Positions 1 to 8,382 of a stretch of DNA of 64,000 bases are shown here, one piece after another. The notes beneath the pieces were generated by a model. The model saw only the letters and a list, made by a program, of their open reading frames with translations. It did not search any database and was not told the DNA's origin. Numbering within the stretch: the first letter of the stretch is position 1; each line of letters opens with the position of its first letter. Source of the stretch: Streptomyces smaragdinus (lineage in GTDB: Bacteria; Actinomycetota; Actinomycetes; Streptomycetales; Streptomycetaceae); contig NZ_WEGJ01000012.1 in assembly GCF_009604385.1 (NCBI RefSeq), positions 62,001 to 126,000 of the forward strand, written 5' to 3'. A program made the translations under genes and the position numbers.

Positions 1-853
1 GGGGAGCGTCCGGGGTCGCCGGGGGTTCCTCGGCGCGGGTGGAGAGGATGTACAGCGTCGACCACCATGCCTGGATGTTGCTCCAGCTCCGGCGTTCGCC
101 CGTCGACGCCAGTTCCGCAGTCAGCGTCAGGGCTTCCGCGCGCGCGGCTGCCGCTTGGGCGGGGTGGCCGGCGGCGGCCAGCATGCGGGCGTAGTGGGAC
201 AGTTTCCAGAACGCGATCGCCAGGGAGGTCTCGTTCCGCGTCAGCTTCGAGCGTGCGTCCGACACCACGCGGGCGAACACCGACAGCGCCTCCTCCGGGC
301 GGCCGGCCGCGTCCAGTTCCGCCGACCAGGCGATCAGCTGCCAGTCACCGCCGGAAGACGCGAGTTCGGCTCGTAGCGCCGCCGACTCGCCGTGTCTGCC
401 CTCCTCCGCCAGCACCGCCGCCAGGCGGTCGTGGCCGTACGCCGGGTGCTTGACCTGGCCCAGGGTGTGGCCGAGGCGGCCCGCCGCCGCCATCTCCTCG
501 CAGACCGCCTTGCCTTCCGTGCGGTGGCCCTGCTGGAACAGGGCGAACTGGTACGAGCTCAGGACGTCGATCAGCAGCGCCGCGCGGCGGGGCTCGGTCG
601 GGTCGATGCGGCGGGCCGCGTCCGCCGCCTCCGCGCGGAGGGACAGCACGATGTCGGGGCGGGTCTCGAACTCGCGGTCGTAGCTGCGTGAGCGGAGGGC
701 TTTCGCCAGCCGGGGGAGGAAGGACTGTGGGTAAGCGCGGGCCAGTACTCGGTAGGCCGGGAGCAGGTCCCGGGGGTCTTTTCGGCCGGAGGCGAGCAGT
801 TGTAGCCGGGCGTGGAGCAGATCGTCCTGGTCGACTTCCTCGGGGCGATTCAT
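1..853 (-). CDS. TPR-like hypothetical protein, 3' end outside window
   Basis: The frame stays open from an ATG at 853 to the first base of the window (284 codons), so the C-terminus is missing. The product is soluble, Ala/Arg/Leu-rich and predicted helical. Repeated stretches such as AAAGHPAQAAAARAEAL and GRPEEALSVFARVV look like tetratricopeptide-type helix pairs, with no signal peptide or membrane segment. Streptomyces carries many such proteins of unknown role, often scaffolds or parts of regulatory proteins. There is no clear Shine-Dalgarno before the ATG, but promoter-like boxes sit just upstream, which fits a leaderless transcript. The start is chosen because it is the only ATG near those boxes. 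The function is unknown. Confidence 0.75.
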   Translation of the reverse strand, partial: MNRPEEVDQDDLLHARLQLLASGRKDPRDLLPAYRVLARAYPQSFLPRLAKALRSRSYDREFETRPDIVLSLRAEAADAARRIDPTEPRRAALLIDVLSSYQFALFQQGHRTEGKAVCEEMAAAGRLGHTLGQVKHPAYGHDRLAAVLAEEGRHGESAALRAELASSGGDWQLIAWSAELDAAGRPEEALSVFARVVSDARSKLTRNETSLAIAFWKLSHYARMLAAAGHPAQAAAARAEALTLTAELASTGERRSWSNIQAWWSTLYILSTRAEEPPATPDAP

Positions 854-860
854 GAGGTCG

Positions 861-890
861 ATTGTGAAATCTGGGTAGGTCGTCGGGCAA
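861..890 (-). promoter_or_regulatory. candidate promoter for a leaderless transcript
   Basis: On the minus strand TTGCCC (890-885) is followed after 18 bases by CACAAT (866-861), seven bases before the ATG at 853. Both boxes match four of six sigma-70-type consensus positions. The distance puts the transcription start at or next to the ATG, consistent with the missing ribosome binding site. Confidence 0.4.
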
Positions 891-1063
891 TGTTTACGGG
901 CTGTGGTTTTGGTCCTAGGCGGGAAGGGAGATGAGGTGTCATGATGGTGTTGCTGTCACTGTTGGGACGACGGTCGGAGATATTCCGCTTGGAATTCCCC
1001 GCCGTACGTGGACCGGTGACCCGCCGGGGATGTGCAACCTGAACCCCCGTTCGACGCGTCAAC

Positions 1064-1079
1064 GGAGTGAGCACACTCC
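1064..1079. promoter_or_regulatory. inverted repeat upstream of deacetylase-like gene
   Basis: GGAGTG-AGCA-CACTCC is a perfect 6-bp inverted repeat with a 4-base spacer, 37 bases before the start codon at 1116. It could be an operator or a small leader hairpin. No regulator can be named. Confidence 0.35.
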
Positions 1080-1115
1080 GGGCTGTACGGCAGCCCCCGG
1101 CATGGGAGAGCGTCG

Positions 1116-2411
1116 ATGTCCCGAAGTGTCCGATCGTGGGTACGGTCGCGGAAACGTACGACCCTCAGCGCCGCCTGCGCGGTCGTCGCGGCGTCCATCG
1201 CGTTAGCCGTCGGGAACACCGCCGTCGGAGGCAAGGGCACGAACGCCGAGGCCAGAGGCGGGGATCCGGCCGAGCGGGTCGGGGCGAGCATGCGGAAGGC
1301 CGGGGACAGCGCCAAGGAGACGGCCGAGCGGTGGGACGGCAGCGCCCAGGTGCTGGGGGACGGGTCCACGTCGTACACCGGGGCGCAGCCGGGGCAGTTG
1401 AAGCCGCGGAAGCTGAAGCCCGGGGAGAAGCCGCCGCAGTTCGTCGTCTTCTCGTGGGACGGGGCTCTCGAGGGGGACGATCATCTGTTCTCCCATTTCC
1501 GGGAGGTCGCCGCGGAGAGCGACGCCCATATGACGTTCTTTCTCACCGGGATTTATCTGCTGCCCCAGGAGAAGAGCGGACTCTATCGGCCGCCGCAGCA
1601 CAAGCGGGGGGCGGCGGCGATCTCGTACCCGACCGAGGAACACATACGGACCACGCTGAAGCAGCTGAGCGGCGCCTGGAAGGACGGGCACGAGATCGGG
1701 TCGCACTTCAACGGGCATTTCTGCGGGAAGAAGGGCGGGGATGACTGGAGCGTCGGTGAGTGGACCAGCGAGATCAACCAGATGTACGAGTTCGTGAAGA
1801 AGTGGAAGACCAACACCGGCTTCACCGATCTGCCGCCGCTCCCCTTCGACCCCGACCGGGAGTTCGTCGGCGGGCGCGCGCCCTGTCTGGAGGGGCAGGA
1901 GACGCTCGTACCGGCCGTCAAGAAGGCCGGATGGCGTTACGACGCCAGCTCGCCCGGCGGATTCCAGACCTGGCCCGGCAAGAAGGACGGGGTCTGGGAC
2001 TTTCCGCTCCAGCTGCTGCCGTATCCGCAGCGGGACGTCCAGGTGCTGTCGATGGACTTCAACTTCCTCTACAACCAGTCCGAGGGCCGCACCGACGGTG
2101 ATCCCGCCCAGTACCCGGTCTGGGAGCAGACCACCGTCGACGCGTACAGGAACGGCTTCAACCGCGTCTACTACGGCAGCCGCGCCCCGATGTTCGTCGG
2201 CAACCACTTCGAGCAGTGGAACGGCGGTATCTACATGAACGCCGTCGAGGACCTGATGCGCGACGTCTGCCCCCGCAAGGACGTCGCATGCGTGTCCTTC
2301 CGGGAGCTCGCCGACTGGATGGACGCGCAGGACCCGAAGGTCCTGGAGCAGCTGCGTACGCTCGACCCCGGGCAGGCGCCCGTATGGAAGTCGCTCGTCA
2401 GCGGAGAGTGA
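1116..2411 (+). CDS. secreted polysaccharide deacetylase-like protein
   Basis: 431 aa. The N-terminus has a basic stretch followed by a hydrophobic segment (about residues 18-36), a Sec-type signal peptide or membrane anchor. The mature part resembles the NodB/CE4 carbohydrate esterase fold: VFSWDGALEGDD (about 111-122) takes the place of the usual metal-binding FDDG strand, TFFLTG follows, and GHEIGSHFNGH supplies the histidine motif. CE4 enzymes remove acetyl groups from peptidoglycan or other polysaccharides outside the cell; activity here is inferred, because the first motif is degenerate. GGGAGAG (1104-1110) precedes the ATG. The 3' end overlaps the convergent penicillin-binding protein gene by 14 bases, so both neighbours are envelope genes. 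Confidence 0.8.
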   Translation: MSRSVRSWVRSRKRTTLSAACAVVAASIALAVGNTAVGGKGTNAEARGGDPAERVGASMRKAGDSAKETAERWDGSAQVLGDGSTSYTGAQPGQLKPRKLKPGEKPPQFVVFSWDGALEGDDHLFSHFREVAAESDAHMTFFLTGIYLLPQEKSGLYRPPQHKRGAAAISYPTEEHIRTTLKQLSGAWKDGHEIGSHFNGHFCGKKGGDDWSVGEWTSEINQMYEFVKKWKTNTGFTDLPPLPFDPDREFVGGRAPCLEGQETLVPAVKKAGWRYDASSPGGFQTWPGKKDGVWDFPLQLLPYPQRDVQVLSMDFNFLYNQSEGRTDGDPAQYPVWEQTTVDAYRNGFNRVYYGSRAPMFVGNHFEQWNGGIYMNAVEDLMRDVCPRKDVACVSFRELADWMDAQDPKVLEQLRTLDPGQAPVWKSLVSGE

Positions 2412-4461
2412 ACCGTTCGGAGTAGTCCCGCCAGATGTCCGCCGGAAGCGGGTTCCCGAGTTCGTCGCCGGCGGTGCCCGCCGTGCCGTCCAGCGGCATC
2501 AGGGCGAGCTTGCGCAGGTCCATCCGGTACAGCACGACCGCCGTCGTCTCCTCCCCCGCGGAGCCGATGAACCACGCCGCCCTGTTGTCCGGCGTCGTCC
2601 CCGTCTTCCCCGCCGGCACCAGTCCCGTGCTCCGCGCGGCCTGACCGGTGCCCTCCTCCACCACCGCCCGCAGGGACTCCGTCACCTCACGCGCCACATC
2701 CGCCCCGTAGACCCGTCGCGTACGGACCTCGGGCAGCGGGAGCCGCTCGCCGTTGCGGGTGACCTTCAGCACCGAGTACGGGTCGGTGTGCCGCCCGCCG
2801 GCCGCGAAGGTCCCGTACGCGGACGCCATCCGGATCGCGCTGGGGGTGGAGTTGCCCAGTGCGAACGCCGGCACCTGGCTGCCGAGGCTGGACGGCAGCA
2901 GGCCGGCCTGGAGCGCGTGCCGGCGGACGCGGTCGAGGCCGACGTCCATGCCGAGCTGGAGGAACGGGCCGTTGACGGAGTGCACCATGGCCTGGCGCAG
3001 GGTGACGTTCTCGCCCCAGGAGAGGCCGCCGTCGTTCTTCGCCCTGACGATCTTCCCGTTGCGGTCCCAGTACGGGCCCTCCGGCGTCATCACGGAGGCT
3101 TTGTTCTGCCCGTTGTACGTGCTGTACGGCGTCACCGGGTAGCGCACGCCGCTGCGGTCGCGGGCGATGCCGTCGTTCAGCGCGGCGGCGTACACGAAGG
3201 GGGTGAAGGCCGAACCGGCGGGGACGGTGACGGCGTTGGATTCGTTGAAGCCCTGCTTCAGGAATCCGGGGCCGCCGTATACGGCGATGATTCGGCCGTC
3301 GGGGCCGACCGTCGTGGCGCCCGTCTTCACGTAGGTGTCGGATTTACGGTCCTTCGGCGAGAGCTTCTTGCGCGCCTTGCGGACCGCCGCTTCCAGGGCC
3401 TCCGTCTTCTTTTTGTCGAAGGTCGTGTAGATCTGGTAGCCGCCGCGGTCGAATTCCGCCTCGGATATCTTGCCCTTGCCCGTGACGTACGCCTTGGCGA
3501 GCTCGACGAGATAGCCCCGCTGCCCGCTGAGATCCGTCCGACCGCCGGTCGCCTGGGTGGGCTCGGGGAAGTTCTTGTACGTCGCGCGCTCGGCCGGTGA
3601 CAGCTTCCCGATCTCGACCATCCGGTCCAGCGTCCACGCCCAGCGCGCCACCGCCCGCTCGTGGTTCTTCGGGCCCAGGGCGGGGTCGTACTGTCCGGCG
3701 CCCTTGAGCAGGGAGGCCAGGAAGGCGCCCTCGCTCGCGTTGAGGTCGGTCGCCTCCTTGCCGTAGTACGCCTGGGCGGCGCGCTGGATGCCGTAGGTGC
3801 CGCGGCCGAACCAGCTGGTGTTCAGATAGCCCTCGAGTATCTCGTCCTTGCTGAACTTCTCGTCCACCTTCAGGGCCAGCAGCATTTCGGTGAACTTTCG
3901 GGACATTGTCTGGTTCTGGCTCAGGTAGACGTTCTTGACGTACTGCTGGGTGATCGTGGATCCGCCCTGGGTGTCGCCGCCGCCGACCATTCGGGTGAGT
4001 GCCCGCGTCATTCCGGAAATCGATATCCCGGGGTCGTCGTAGAAGCCCGCGTTCTCCGCCGCCAGGACCGCCCAGCGGACGTCCTCGGGGACCTTTTCCA
4101 GTGGCATGTCCTGGCGGCTCACCCAGCCGGTGCGGGACATCTTGGAGCCGTCGGACCAGTAGAAGACGTTGTCCTGCTGGGTGGCGAAGGAATTCAGGTC
4201 CTCGGGGATGTCCGTCTGCGAGTACGCGATCGTCACGGCGCCGGTCAGCAGGCCCACCACCAGCAGGAAGCCGCACAGGGACTGGCGCCAGGAGGGGATC
4301 CAGCGCCGCCGGCCGTCGACGCCCGGGCGGGGGTAGTGCGGTCGCAGGCGCCGCAACAGGCCTGCGGGGAGGCGCCCCGCCGACGCCCGCAGCCGCTCGG
4401 CGGGAAGGTGCCTTCGTGCAGCCGTACGGACCTGCGTCCAGGCAGCGGAAACGCGCGACAT
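2398..4461 (-). CDS. class A penicillin-binding protein, atypical transpeptidase
   Basis: 687 aa from an ATG preceded by GGGGGAGCCG; an in-frame start 66 bases further upstream is less likely. Residues 61-81 form a signal anchor. The GT51 glycosyltransferase domain follows, with AAENAGFYDD (E136 as presumed catalytic acid) and GGSTITQQYVKN. The C-terminal transpeptidase domain has SVNG (SxN) and KTGTT (K619), but the SxxK motif reads SAFT (S417-T420), so the general-base lysine is replaced by threonine. The protein should polymerise glycan strands at the outer face of the membrane; cross-linking activity is doubtful. The PASTA and OB domains seen in some relatives are absent. It converges with the deacetylase-like gene. 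Confidence 0.9.
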   Translation of the reverse strand: MSRVSAAWTQVRTAARRHLPAERLRASAGRLPAGLLRRLRPHYPRPGVDGRRRWIPSWRQSLCGFLLVVGLLTGAVTIAYSQTDIPEDLNSFATQQDNVFYWSDGSKMSRTGWVSRQDMPLEKVPEDVRWAVLAAENAGFYDDPGISISGMTRALTRMVGGGDTQGGSTITQQYVKNVYLSQNQTMSRKFTEMLLALKVDEKFSKDEILEGYLNTSWFGRGTYGIQRAAQAYYGKEATDLNASEGAFLASLLKGAGQYDPALGPKNHERAVARWAWTLDRMVEIGKLSPAERATYKNFPEPTQATGGRTDLSGQRGYLVELAKAYVTGKGKISEAEFDRGGYQIYTTFDKKKTEALEAAVRKARKKLSPKDRKSDTYVKTGATTVGPDGRIIAVYGGPGFLKQGFNESNAVTVPAGSAFTPFVYAAALNDGIARDRSGVRYPVTPYSTYNGQNKASVMTPEGPYWDRNGKIVRAKNDGGLSWGENVTLRQAMVHSVNGPFLQLGMDVGLDRVRRHALQAGLLPSSLGSQVPAFALGNSTPSAIRMASAYGTFAAGGRHTDPYSVLKVTRNGERLPLPEVRTRRVYGADVAREVTESLRAVVEEGTGQAARSTGLVPAGKTGTTPDNRAAWFIGSAGEETTAVVLYRMDLRKLALMPLDGTAGTAGDELGNPLPADIWRDYSERFTLR

Positions 4462-4552
4462 CGGCTCCCCCGTGACGTGGCAAAGGGCGGCCGTCCGCCG
4501 CCCACACTTCACTGACGCCGTGATCAACGGGAAGGTTTCGCTCCGGGACCGC

Positions 4553-5593
4553 TCACGCCGGATACGCGTGCGTCTGCGTCGCCTTCACCGTCGCCCAGAC
4601 CTCGGCCCCCGGACGGAGGTCCAGGTCCGCCGCCGCGGCCGCCGTCAGGTCGGCGGTCAGCCGGAGGTCCCCCGTGAGGTCGGCGCGGATGCGGTCGGCG
4701 TGCGTCTCCAGGCCCGCGACCTCGCAGCGCCAGAGGTTGCGGGCGCTGGTGTCCGCCGGGCGGGTGCGGTGGACGGTCACCGCGACCGGGGGGAACGCGA
4801 CGAAGGCGTCACCGGTGAAGTCCTCGACGGTGGTGATGACGGGGCCGTCGGTCACGCGGACGGTGTGGCCCTCCGCCTGGCCCCGGTAGAGGTTCAGGCC
4901 GACGAGGTCCGCGATGTAGTCCGTACGGGGACGCCGCGCGATGTCCGACGGCGTGCCCTCCTGGACGACGCGCCCCTCCTCGACGACGACCAGCCGGTCC
5001 GCCAGCACCATCGCGTCCAGGGGGTCGTGCGTGACGAGGACGGCGACCGCCTCGAAGTCCGCCAGGCGGCGCCGCAGTTCGGCCCGCACCGCGAGCCTCG
5101 TACGGGCGTCGAGGGCGGCCAGGGGCTCGTCCAGGAGCAGCAGCCGGGGGCGGGTGGCCAGGGCGCGGGCGAGGGCGACGCGCTGGGCCTGGCCGCCGGA
5201 CAGGCGGCGGGGTCTGGCGGCGGCGTGGGCAGACAGGCCCATCCGTTCCAGCCACAGGGCGGCCTGTGTACGGGCCTCCGCCTTCGAGGCGCCCCGGCAG
5301 CGGGGGCCGAACGCCACGTTGTCCAGGGCGCTCAGATGGGGGAACAGCAGATAGTCCTGGAACACGACACCCACGGGCCGCTTCTCCGCCGGCATCCGGT
5401 CCAGCACCTCGCCGTCCAGCAGCAGCCGCCCCTCCGTCAGCGGTGTGAGCCCCGCCAGCGCACGCAGGGCGGTCGTCTTCCCGGCGCCGTTCGGACCCAG
5501 CAGCGCGACCACCTCGCCGGGCGCCGCCGTCAGCGTCACGTCCAGCCGGAAGGCGCCCCGGTCGACGACCAGCCGCGCGTCGAGCCCCGTCAC
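4553..5593 (-). CDS. modC: molybdate ABC transporter ATP-binding protein
   Basis: 346 aa. The ATPase domain shows Walker A (GPNGAGKTT, about residue 33), the Q-loop, the ABC signature LSGGQAQR, Walker B LLLLDEPLAAL and the H-loop THD. The C-terminal part (about 250-346) is a molybdate-binding TOBE region, which separates ModC from generic importer ATPases. It energises import of molybdate or tungstate through ModB. The GTG start overlaps the modB stop as GTGA, so translation is coupled. It is the last gene of modABC; 91 bases separate it from the penicillin-binding protein gene. Confidence 0.92.
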   Translation of the reverse strand: MTGLDARLVVDRGAFRLDVTLTAAPGEVVALLGPNGAGKTTALRALAGLTPLTEGRLLLDGEVLDRMPAEKRPVGVVFQDYLLFPHLSALDNVAFGPRCRGASKAEARTQAALWLERMGLSAHAAARPRRLSGGQAQRVALARALATRPRLLLLDEPLAALDARTRLAVRAELRRRLADFEAVAVLVTHDPLDAMVLADRLVVVEEGRVVQEGTPSDIARRPRTDYIADLVGLNLYRGQAEGHTVRVTDGPVITTVEDFTGDAFVAFPPVAVTVHRTRPADTSARNLWRCEVAGLETHADRIRADLTGDLRLTADLTAAAAADLDLRPGAEVWATVKATQTHAYPA

Positions 5594-6378
5594 GAGGCCG
5601 TCATCCAGCGGTCCCGCAGCCCCGCCAGCACCGCGACGGACACCGTCAGCAGCACCAGGCTCAGGGCGATCGCGGCGTCGGGGTCACTCTGCAGGGCGAG
5701 ATACACGGCCAGCGGCATGGTCTGCGTACGTCCGGGGAAGTTGCCCGCGAAGGTGATCGTCGCCCCGAACTCCCCCAGCGCCCTCGCCCAGGCGAGCACC
5801 GCCCCCGCCGCGATCCCCGGCGCGATCAGCGGCAGCGTCACCCGCCGGAACGCCGTGAACCGCGACGCCCCCAGCGTCGCCGCCGCCTCCTCGAACCGCG
5901 GATCCGCCGCCCGCAGCGTCCCCTCCACGCTGATGACGAGGAACGGCATCGCCACGAACGCCTCCGCGACCACCACCCCCGCGGTGGTGAACGGCAGGGT
6001 GACCCCGAACCAGTCGTCCAGATACCGCCCCACGACCCCGTTGCGCCCCAACGCCATCAGCAGCGCCACACCGCCCACCACCGGCGGCAGCACCAGCGGC
6101 AGGGTCACCAGCGCCCGTACGAGCCCCCGCCCGGGGAACTCCACACGCGCCAGCAGCCACGCCAGCGGCACCCCGATCACCAGGCTCACGGCGGTGGCGG
6201 CGGTGGCGCACACCAGCGACAGCCGCAGCGCCTGCCAGACCTCGGCCCCGGTCAGCAGCTCGGGCAGCCGCGCCCACGGGGTGCGTACCAACAGCGCGAT
6301 CAGCGGGAGCACGAGGAACACCAGCCCGATGAGGGCCGGAACCAGCAGCGGCAGGGGTGCGCGCGAGCCTTTGATCAC
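5590..6378 (-). CDS. modB: molybdate ABC transporter permease
   Basis: 262 aa, an all-helical inner-membrane protein with about five to six transmembrane segments. The cytoplasmic EAA loop is visible as EEAAATLGASRFTAFRRVTLP, the contact site for the ATPase. Length and hydrophobicity pattern match ModB/CysT-type permeases. The ATG overlaps the modA stop as ATGA, and the 3' end overlaps modC as GTGA, so the three genes form one tightly coupled operon. Substrate is assigned from ModA and the TOBE domain of ModC. Confidence 0.92.
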   Translation of the reverse strand: MIKGSRAPLPLLVPALIGLVFLVLPLIALLVRTPWARLPELLTGAEVWQALRLSLVCATAATAVSLVIGVPLAWLLARVEFPGRGLVRALVTLPLVLPPVVGGVALLMALGRNGVVGRYLDDWFGVTLPFTTAGVVVAEAFVAMPFLVISVEGTLRAADPRFEEAAATLGASRFTAFRRVTLPLIAPGIAAGAVLAWARALGEFGATITFAGNFPGRTQTMPLAVYLALQSDPDAAIALSLVLLTVSVAVLAGLRDRWMTAS

Positions 6379-7148
6379 GGCGCGAGGAAGCCCGCCCCGG
6401 TCAGAACCCGCTGCCCGTCGGGGGACTGCACGAGGTCCATGAACGCCCGGGCCGCCTTCGCGTTGCCGGTGTCCTTCAGCAGGGCGATGGGATAGTCGTT
6501 GACCGCGCCGGCGGCTTCGGGGAAGGGCACGCCCTCCACCTTGTCACCCGCCGCCCGCACATCCGTCTGGTACACGACGGCGGCGTCCGCCTCCTTGAGC
6601 ACCACCTTGGTGAGCGCCGCCTTGACGTCCTCCTCCAGCGAGACGGGCGTCAGCTTCAGCCCACTCGCGTCGAAGGCCTTCTTGGCGGCCGTCCCGCAGG
6701 GGACGGCCTCGTCGCAGAGGACGACCTTCAGGCCGGACTCGGTGAGGTCCTTCAGCGAGGCGATGTGGTGGGGATTGCCGGAGAGGGTGGCTATCTCCAG
6801 CTGATTACGGACGAACGTTTCGGGCTCACCGGCGTTTCCGCCTTTGCCAGTCACGAGTGCCATGGTCTTCGGGCTGGCGGCGGCGAACACGTCCGCCGGA
6901 GCCCCGCTGTTGATCCCGGCGGCGAGGCTGTCGCTGCCGCCGAAGTTGAACACGACCTTCGTCCCGGGGTGCGCCTTCTCGAAGCTCGCCCCCAGCTCCG
7001 TGAAGCTCTGCTCGAGGGAGGCGGCGGCGAAGACGTTCACCGTGCCGGACAGCCGCCCCGAGTTGCCGTCGGAGTCGGACGACGAGCAGGCGCTCAGGGC
7101 GAGCAGCGCGACAGCCGCACCAGCGACAGCCAGGGAACGCGTCAACAT
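6375..7148 (-). CDS. modA: molybdate-binding lipoprotein
   Basis: 257 aa. A lipoprotein signal peptide ends in the lipobox LSAC (Cys21) followed by a Ser/Asp linker. The mature domain is a ModA-type periplasmic-binding fold: VNVFAAASLEQSFTELG, NFGGSDSLAAGINSGAPADVFAAAS and VYQTDV are typical of the family. It captures molybdate or tungstate outside the membrane and delivers it to ModBC. It is the first gene of modABC. There is no ribosome binding site near the ATG, but a TATGAT box lies six bases before it, suggesting a leaderless mRNA. Confidence 0.93.
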   Translation of the reverse strand: MLTRSLAVAGAAVALLALSACSSSDSDGNSGRLSGTVNVFAAASLEQSFTELGASFEKAHPGTKVVFNFGGSDSLAAGINSGAPADVFAAASPKTMALVTGKGGNAGEPETFVRNQLEIATLSGNPHHIASLKDLTESGLKVVLCDEAVPCGTAAKKAFDASGLKLTPVSLEEDVKAALTKVVLKEADAAVVYQTDVRAAGDKVEGVPFPEAAGAVNDYPIALLKDTGNAKAARAFMDLVQSPDGQRVLTGAGFLAP

Positions 7149-7154
7149 GACCCG

Positions 7155-7160
7155 ATCATA
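7155..7160 (-). promoter_or_regulatory. candidate -10 box of modABC
   Basis: TATGAT on the minus strand ends seven bases from the modA ATG, so the transcript probably starts at or next to the start codon. No convincing -35 box is visible 16-19 bases upstream, which could mean an activator-dependent or extended -10 promoter. Confidence 0.4.
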
Positions 7161-7241
7161 GACGGCAGATGCAAGGAGGAGTAGCCCTATCTCATCGCAG
7201 AGGCAAGGCTTCAGGACTGCAATACCCGCACATGCGATCCA

Positions 7242-7634
7242 TCACGCCCGATCGATGAACACGTTCGTCGACTTCACCCGAGCCGTCGCCTCCATCCCGA
7301 CCTCCAGCCCCAGCTCCTCCACCGCCTCCCGGGTCAGCAGCGACACCAGCCGGTGCGGGCCCGCCTGGATCTCGACCTGGGCCGCCACGTCGCCGAGCTT
7401 GATCGCCGTGACGATGCCGGGGAAGGCGTTACGGGCCGAGGTGTACGAGGGGTCCTCCTCGCCGTCGCCCTTCGCCAGCTCCACGGAGAACGCGGCCAGG
7501 TCGCGGCCGTCGATGAGCCGCCGGCCCGTCTCGTCCCGGTGGGTGGCCACGCGTCCCGCGTCGGCCCAGCGCCGGGCGGTGTCGGGGCTGACGCCGAGCA
7601 GCCGCGCCGCCCGGCCGATGGTGTATGCCTGCAT
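7242..7634 (-). CDS. HTH-TOBE molybdate-binding regulator-like protein
   Basis: About 130 aa. Residues 1-50 are a MerR/excisionase-type winged helix (YTIGRAARLLGVSPDTARRWADAGR), followed by a linker and a single TOBE domain (about 63-130, ARNAFPGIVTAIKLGDVAAQVEI). TOBE domains bind molybdate or tungstate oxyanions, so this is probably a molybdate-responsive DNA-binding protein or a molybdate store. It lies 93 bases upstream of modA on the same strand, so local control of modABC is plausible. The ATG at 7634 is taken; an in-frame GTG three codons earlier is equally possible, and neither has a strong ribosome binding site. Confidence 0.82.
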   Translation of the reverse strand: MQAYTIGRAARLLGVSPDTARRWADAGRVATHRDETGRRLIDGRDLAAFSVELAKGDGEEDPSYTSARNAFPGIVTAIKLGDVAAQVEIQAGPHRLVSLLTREAVEELGLEVGMEATARVKSTNVFIDRA

Positions 7635-7674
7635 GGGCGTCACGATAGGCCCGGACGGGCCCGTACCAGGGCGC

Positions 7675-7703
7675 TTGACAAGTTAGTGAGTGAGCAATAA
7701 CTT
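7675..7703 (+). promoter_or_regulatory. promoter of the TetR gene
   Basis: TTGACA (7675-7680), 17 bases, TAACTT (7698-7703). The ATG is at 7710, so the transcript should be leaderless or nearly so. The spacer is filled by the operator-like repeat at 7681-7702, which fits autorepression. Confidence 0.6.
7681..7702. promoter_or_regulatory. TetR operator candidate, site 1
   Basis: AGTTA and TAACT arms enclose GTGAGTGAGCAA, 22 bp in total, between the -35 and -10 boxes of the TetR gene. The same arms and the inner GTGAGCAA occur at 8349-8366 before the MFS gene. This copy carries an extra GTGA. Sharing of the site by the two genes suggests that the TetR protein binds both. Confidence 0.6.
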
Positions 7704-7709
7704 TACGGC

Positions 7710-8288
7710 ATGGCAAGGATGAGTGCGGCAGAGCGACGCGAGAGCGTCATCCGCGCGGCGATGATCGAGTTCGGCCGGGCCGGCTACGACGGCACGTCGA
7801 CGGAGGCCATCGCCCGGCGTGTCGGCGTGAGCCAGCCGTATCTCTTCCGCCTCTTCCCCAACAAGCAGGCGATCTTCCTCGCCGCGTCCCTGCGCTGCCT
7901 GGGCGACACCCAGAAGGTGATAGAGGACGCGCTCGAGGGCTTCGGCCCCGGCCAGGAGGAGGAGGCCGGGCTCGCGATCGCCCACGCGTACCAGAAGCTC
8001 GTCGCCGACCGGGACATGCTGCTGATGCAGATGCAGACGTATGTCGCGGTAGCGAAGGCGGAGGCGTCGGGGGACCACGAGTTCGGCAAGCCCATCCGCG
8101 CCGCCTGGGCCGAGATGTACGACGCGATGCTGCTGGTCTTCGGCGGCGACCACGAACGCACGGCGGAGCACTTCTCGTTCGGGATGCTGATCAACACCCT
8201 GGTGGCGCTCGGCTTCCCGCAGGACCACCGCGTCTGGGCGGGCTTCTGGGAGGAGAGCCGGAGCTCCATCCCCGACCCGAACCGCTGA
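7710..8288 (+). CDS. TetR family transcriptional regulator
   Basis: 192 aa. The N-terminal TetR helix-turn-helix covers about residues 8-55 (AAMIEFGRAGYDGTSTEAIA, then VGVSQPYLFRLFPNKQAIF). The rest is an all-helical ligand-binding and dimerisation domain. It very likely represses itself and the efflux gene that follows 94 bases downstream, since related inverted repeats overlap both promoters. No ribosome binding site precedes the ATG; the promoter position suggests a leaderless mRNA. The ligand is unknown, probably a compound exported by the MFS protein. Confidence 0.9.
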   Translation: MARMSAAERRESVIRAAMIEFGRAGYDGTSTEAIARRVGVSQPYLFRLFPNKQAIFLAASLRCLGDTQKVIEDALEGFGPGQEEEAGLAIAHAYQKLVADRDMLLMQMQTYVAVAKAEASGDHEFGKPIRAAWAEMYDAMLLVFGGDHERTAEHFSFGMLINTLVALGFPQDHRVWAGFWEESRSSIPDPNR

Positions 8289-8348
8289 CGCGTCTCCCCC
8301 ACACAAAACGAAACGCGCGACTCGTAATGACCAAACCATGTCCAGCAA

Positions 8349-8366
8349 AGTTAGTGAGCAATAACT
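8349..8366. promoter_or_regulatory. TetR operator candidate, site 2
   Basis: AGTTAGTGAGCAATAACT, an imperfect inverted repeat with 5-bp perfect outer arms, ends 16 bases before the MFS start codon. It matches site 1 except for the missing GTGA. A weak -10-like TAACTA overlaps its right arm. GGAGG at 8374-8378 is the ribosome binding site of the gene. Confidence 0.6.
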
Positions 8367-8382
8367 ACCTGACGGAGGAATC

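Noticed and set aside
67..453. Open frames on the plus strand at the left edge
   Set aside because: Low-complexity Pro/Arg/Ser translation; the minus-strand frame is continuous and protein-like.
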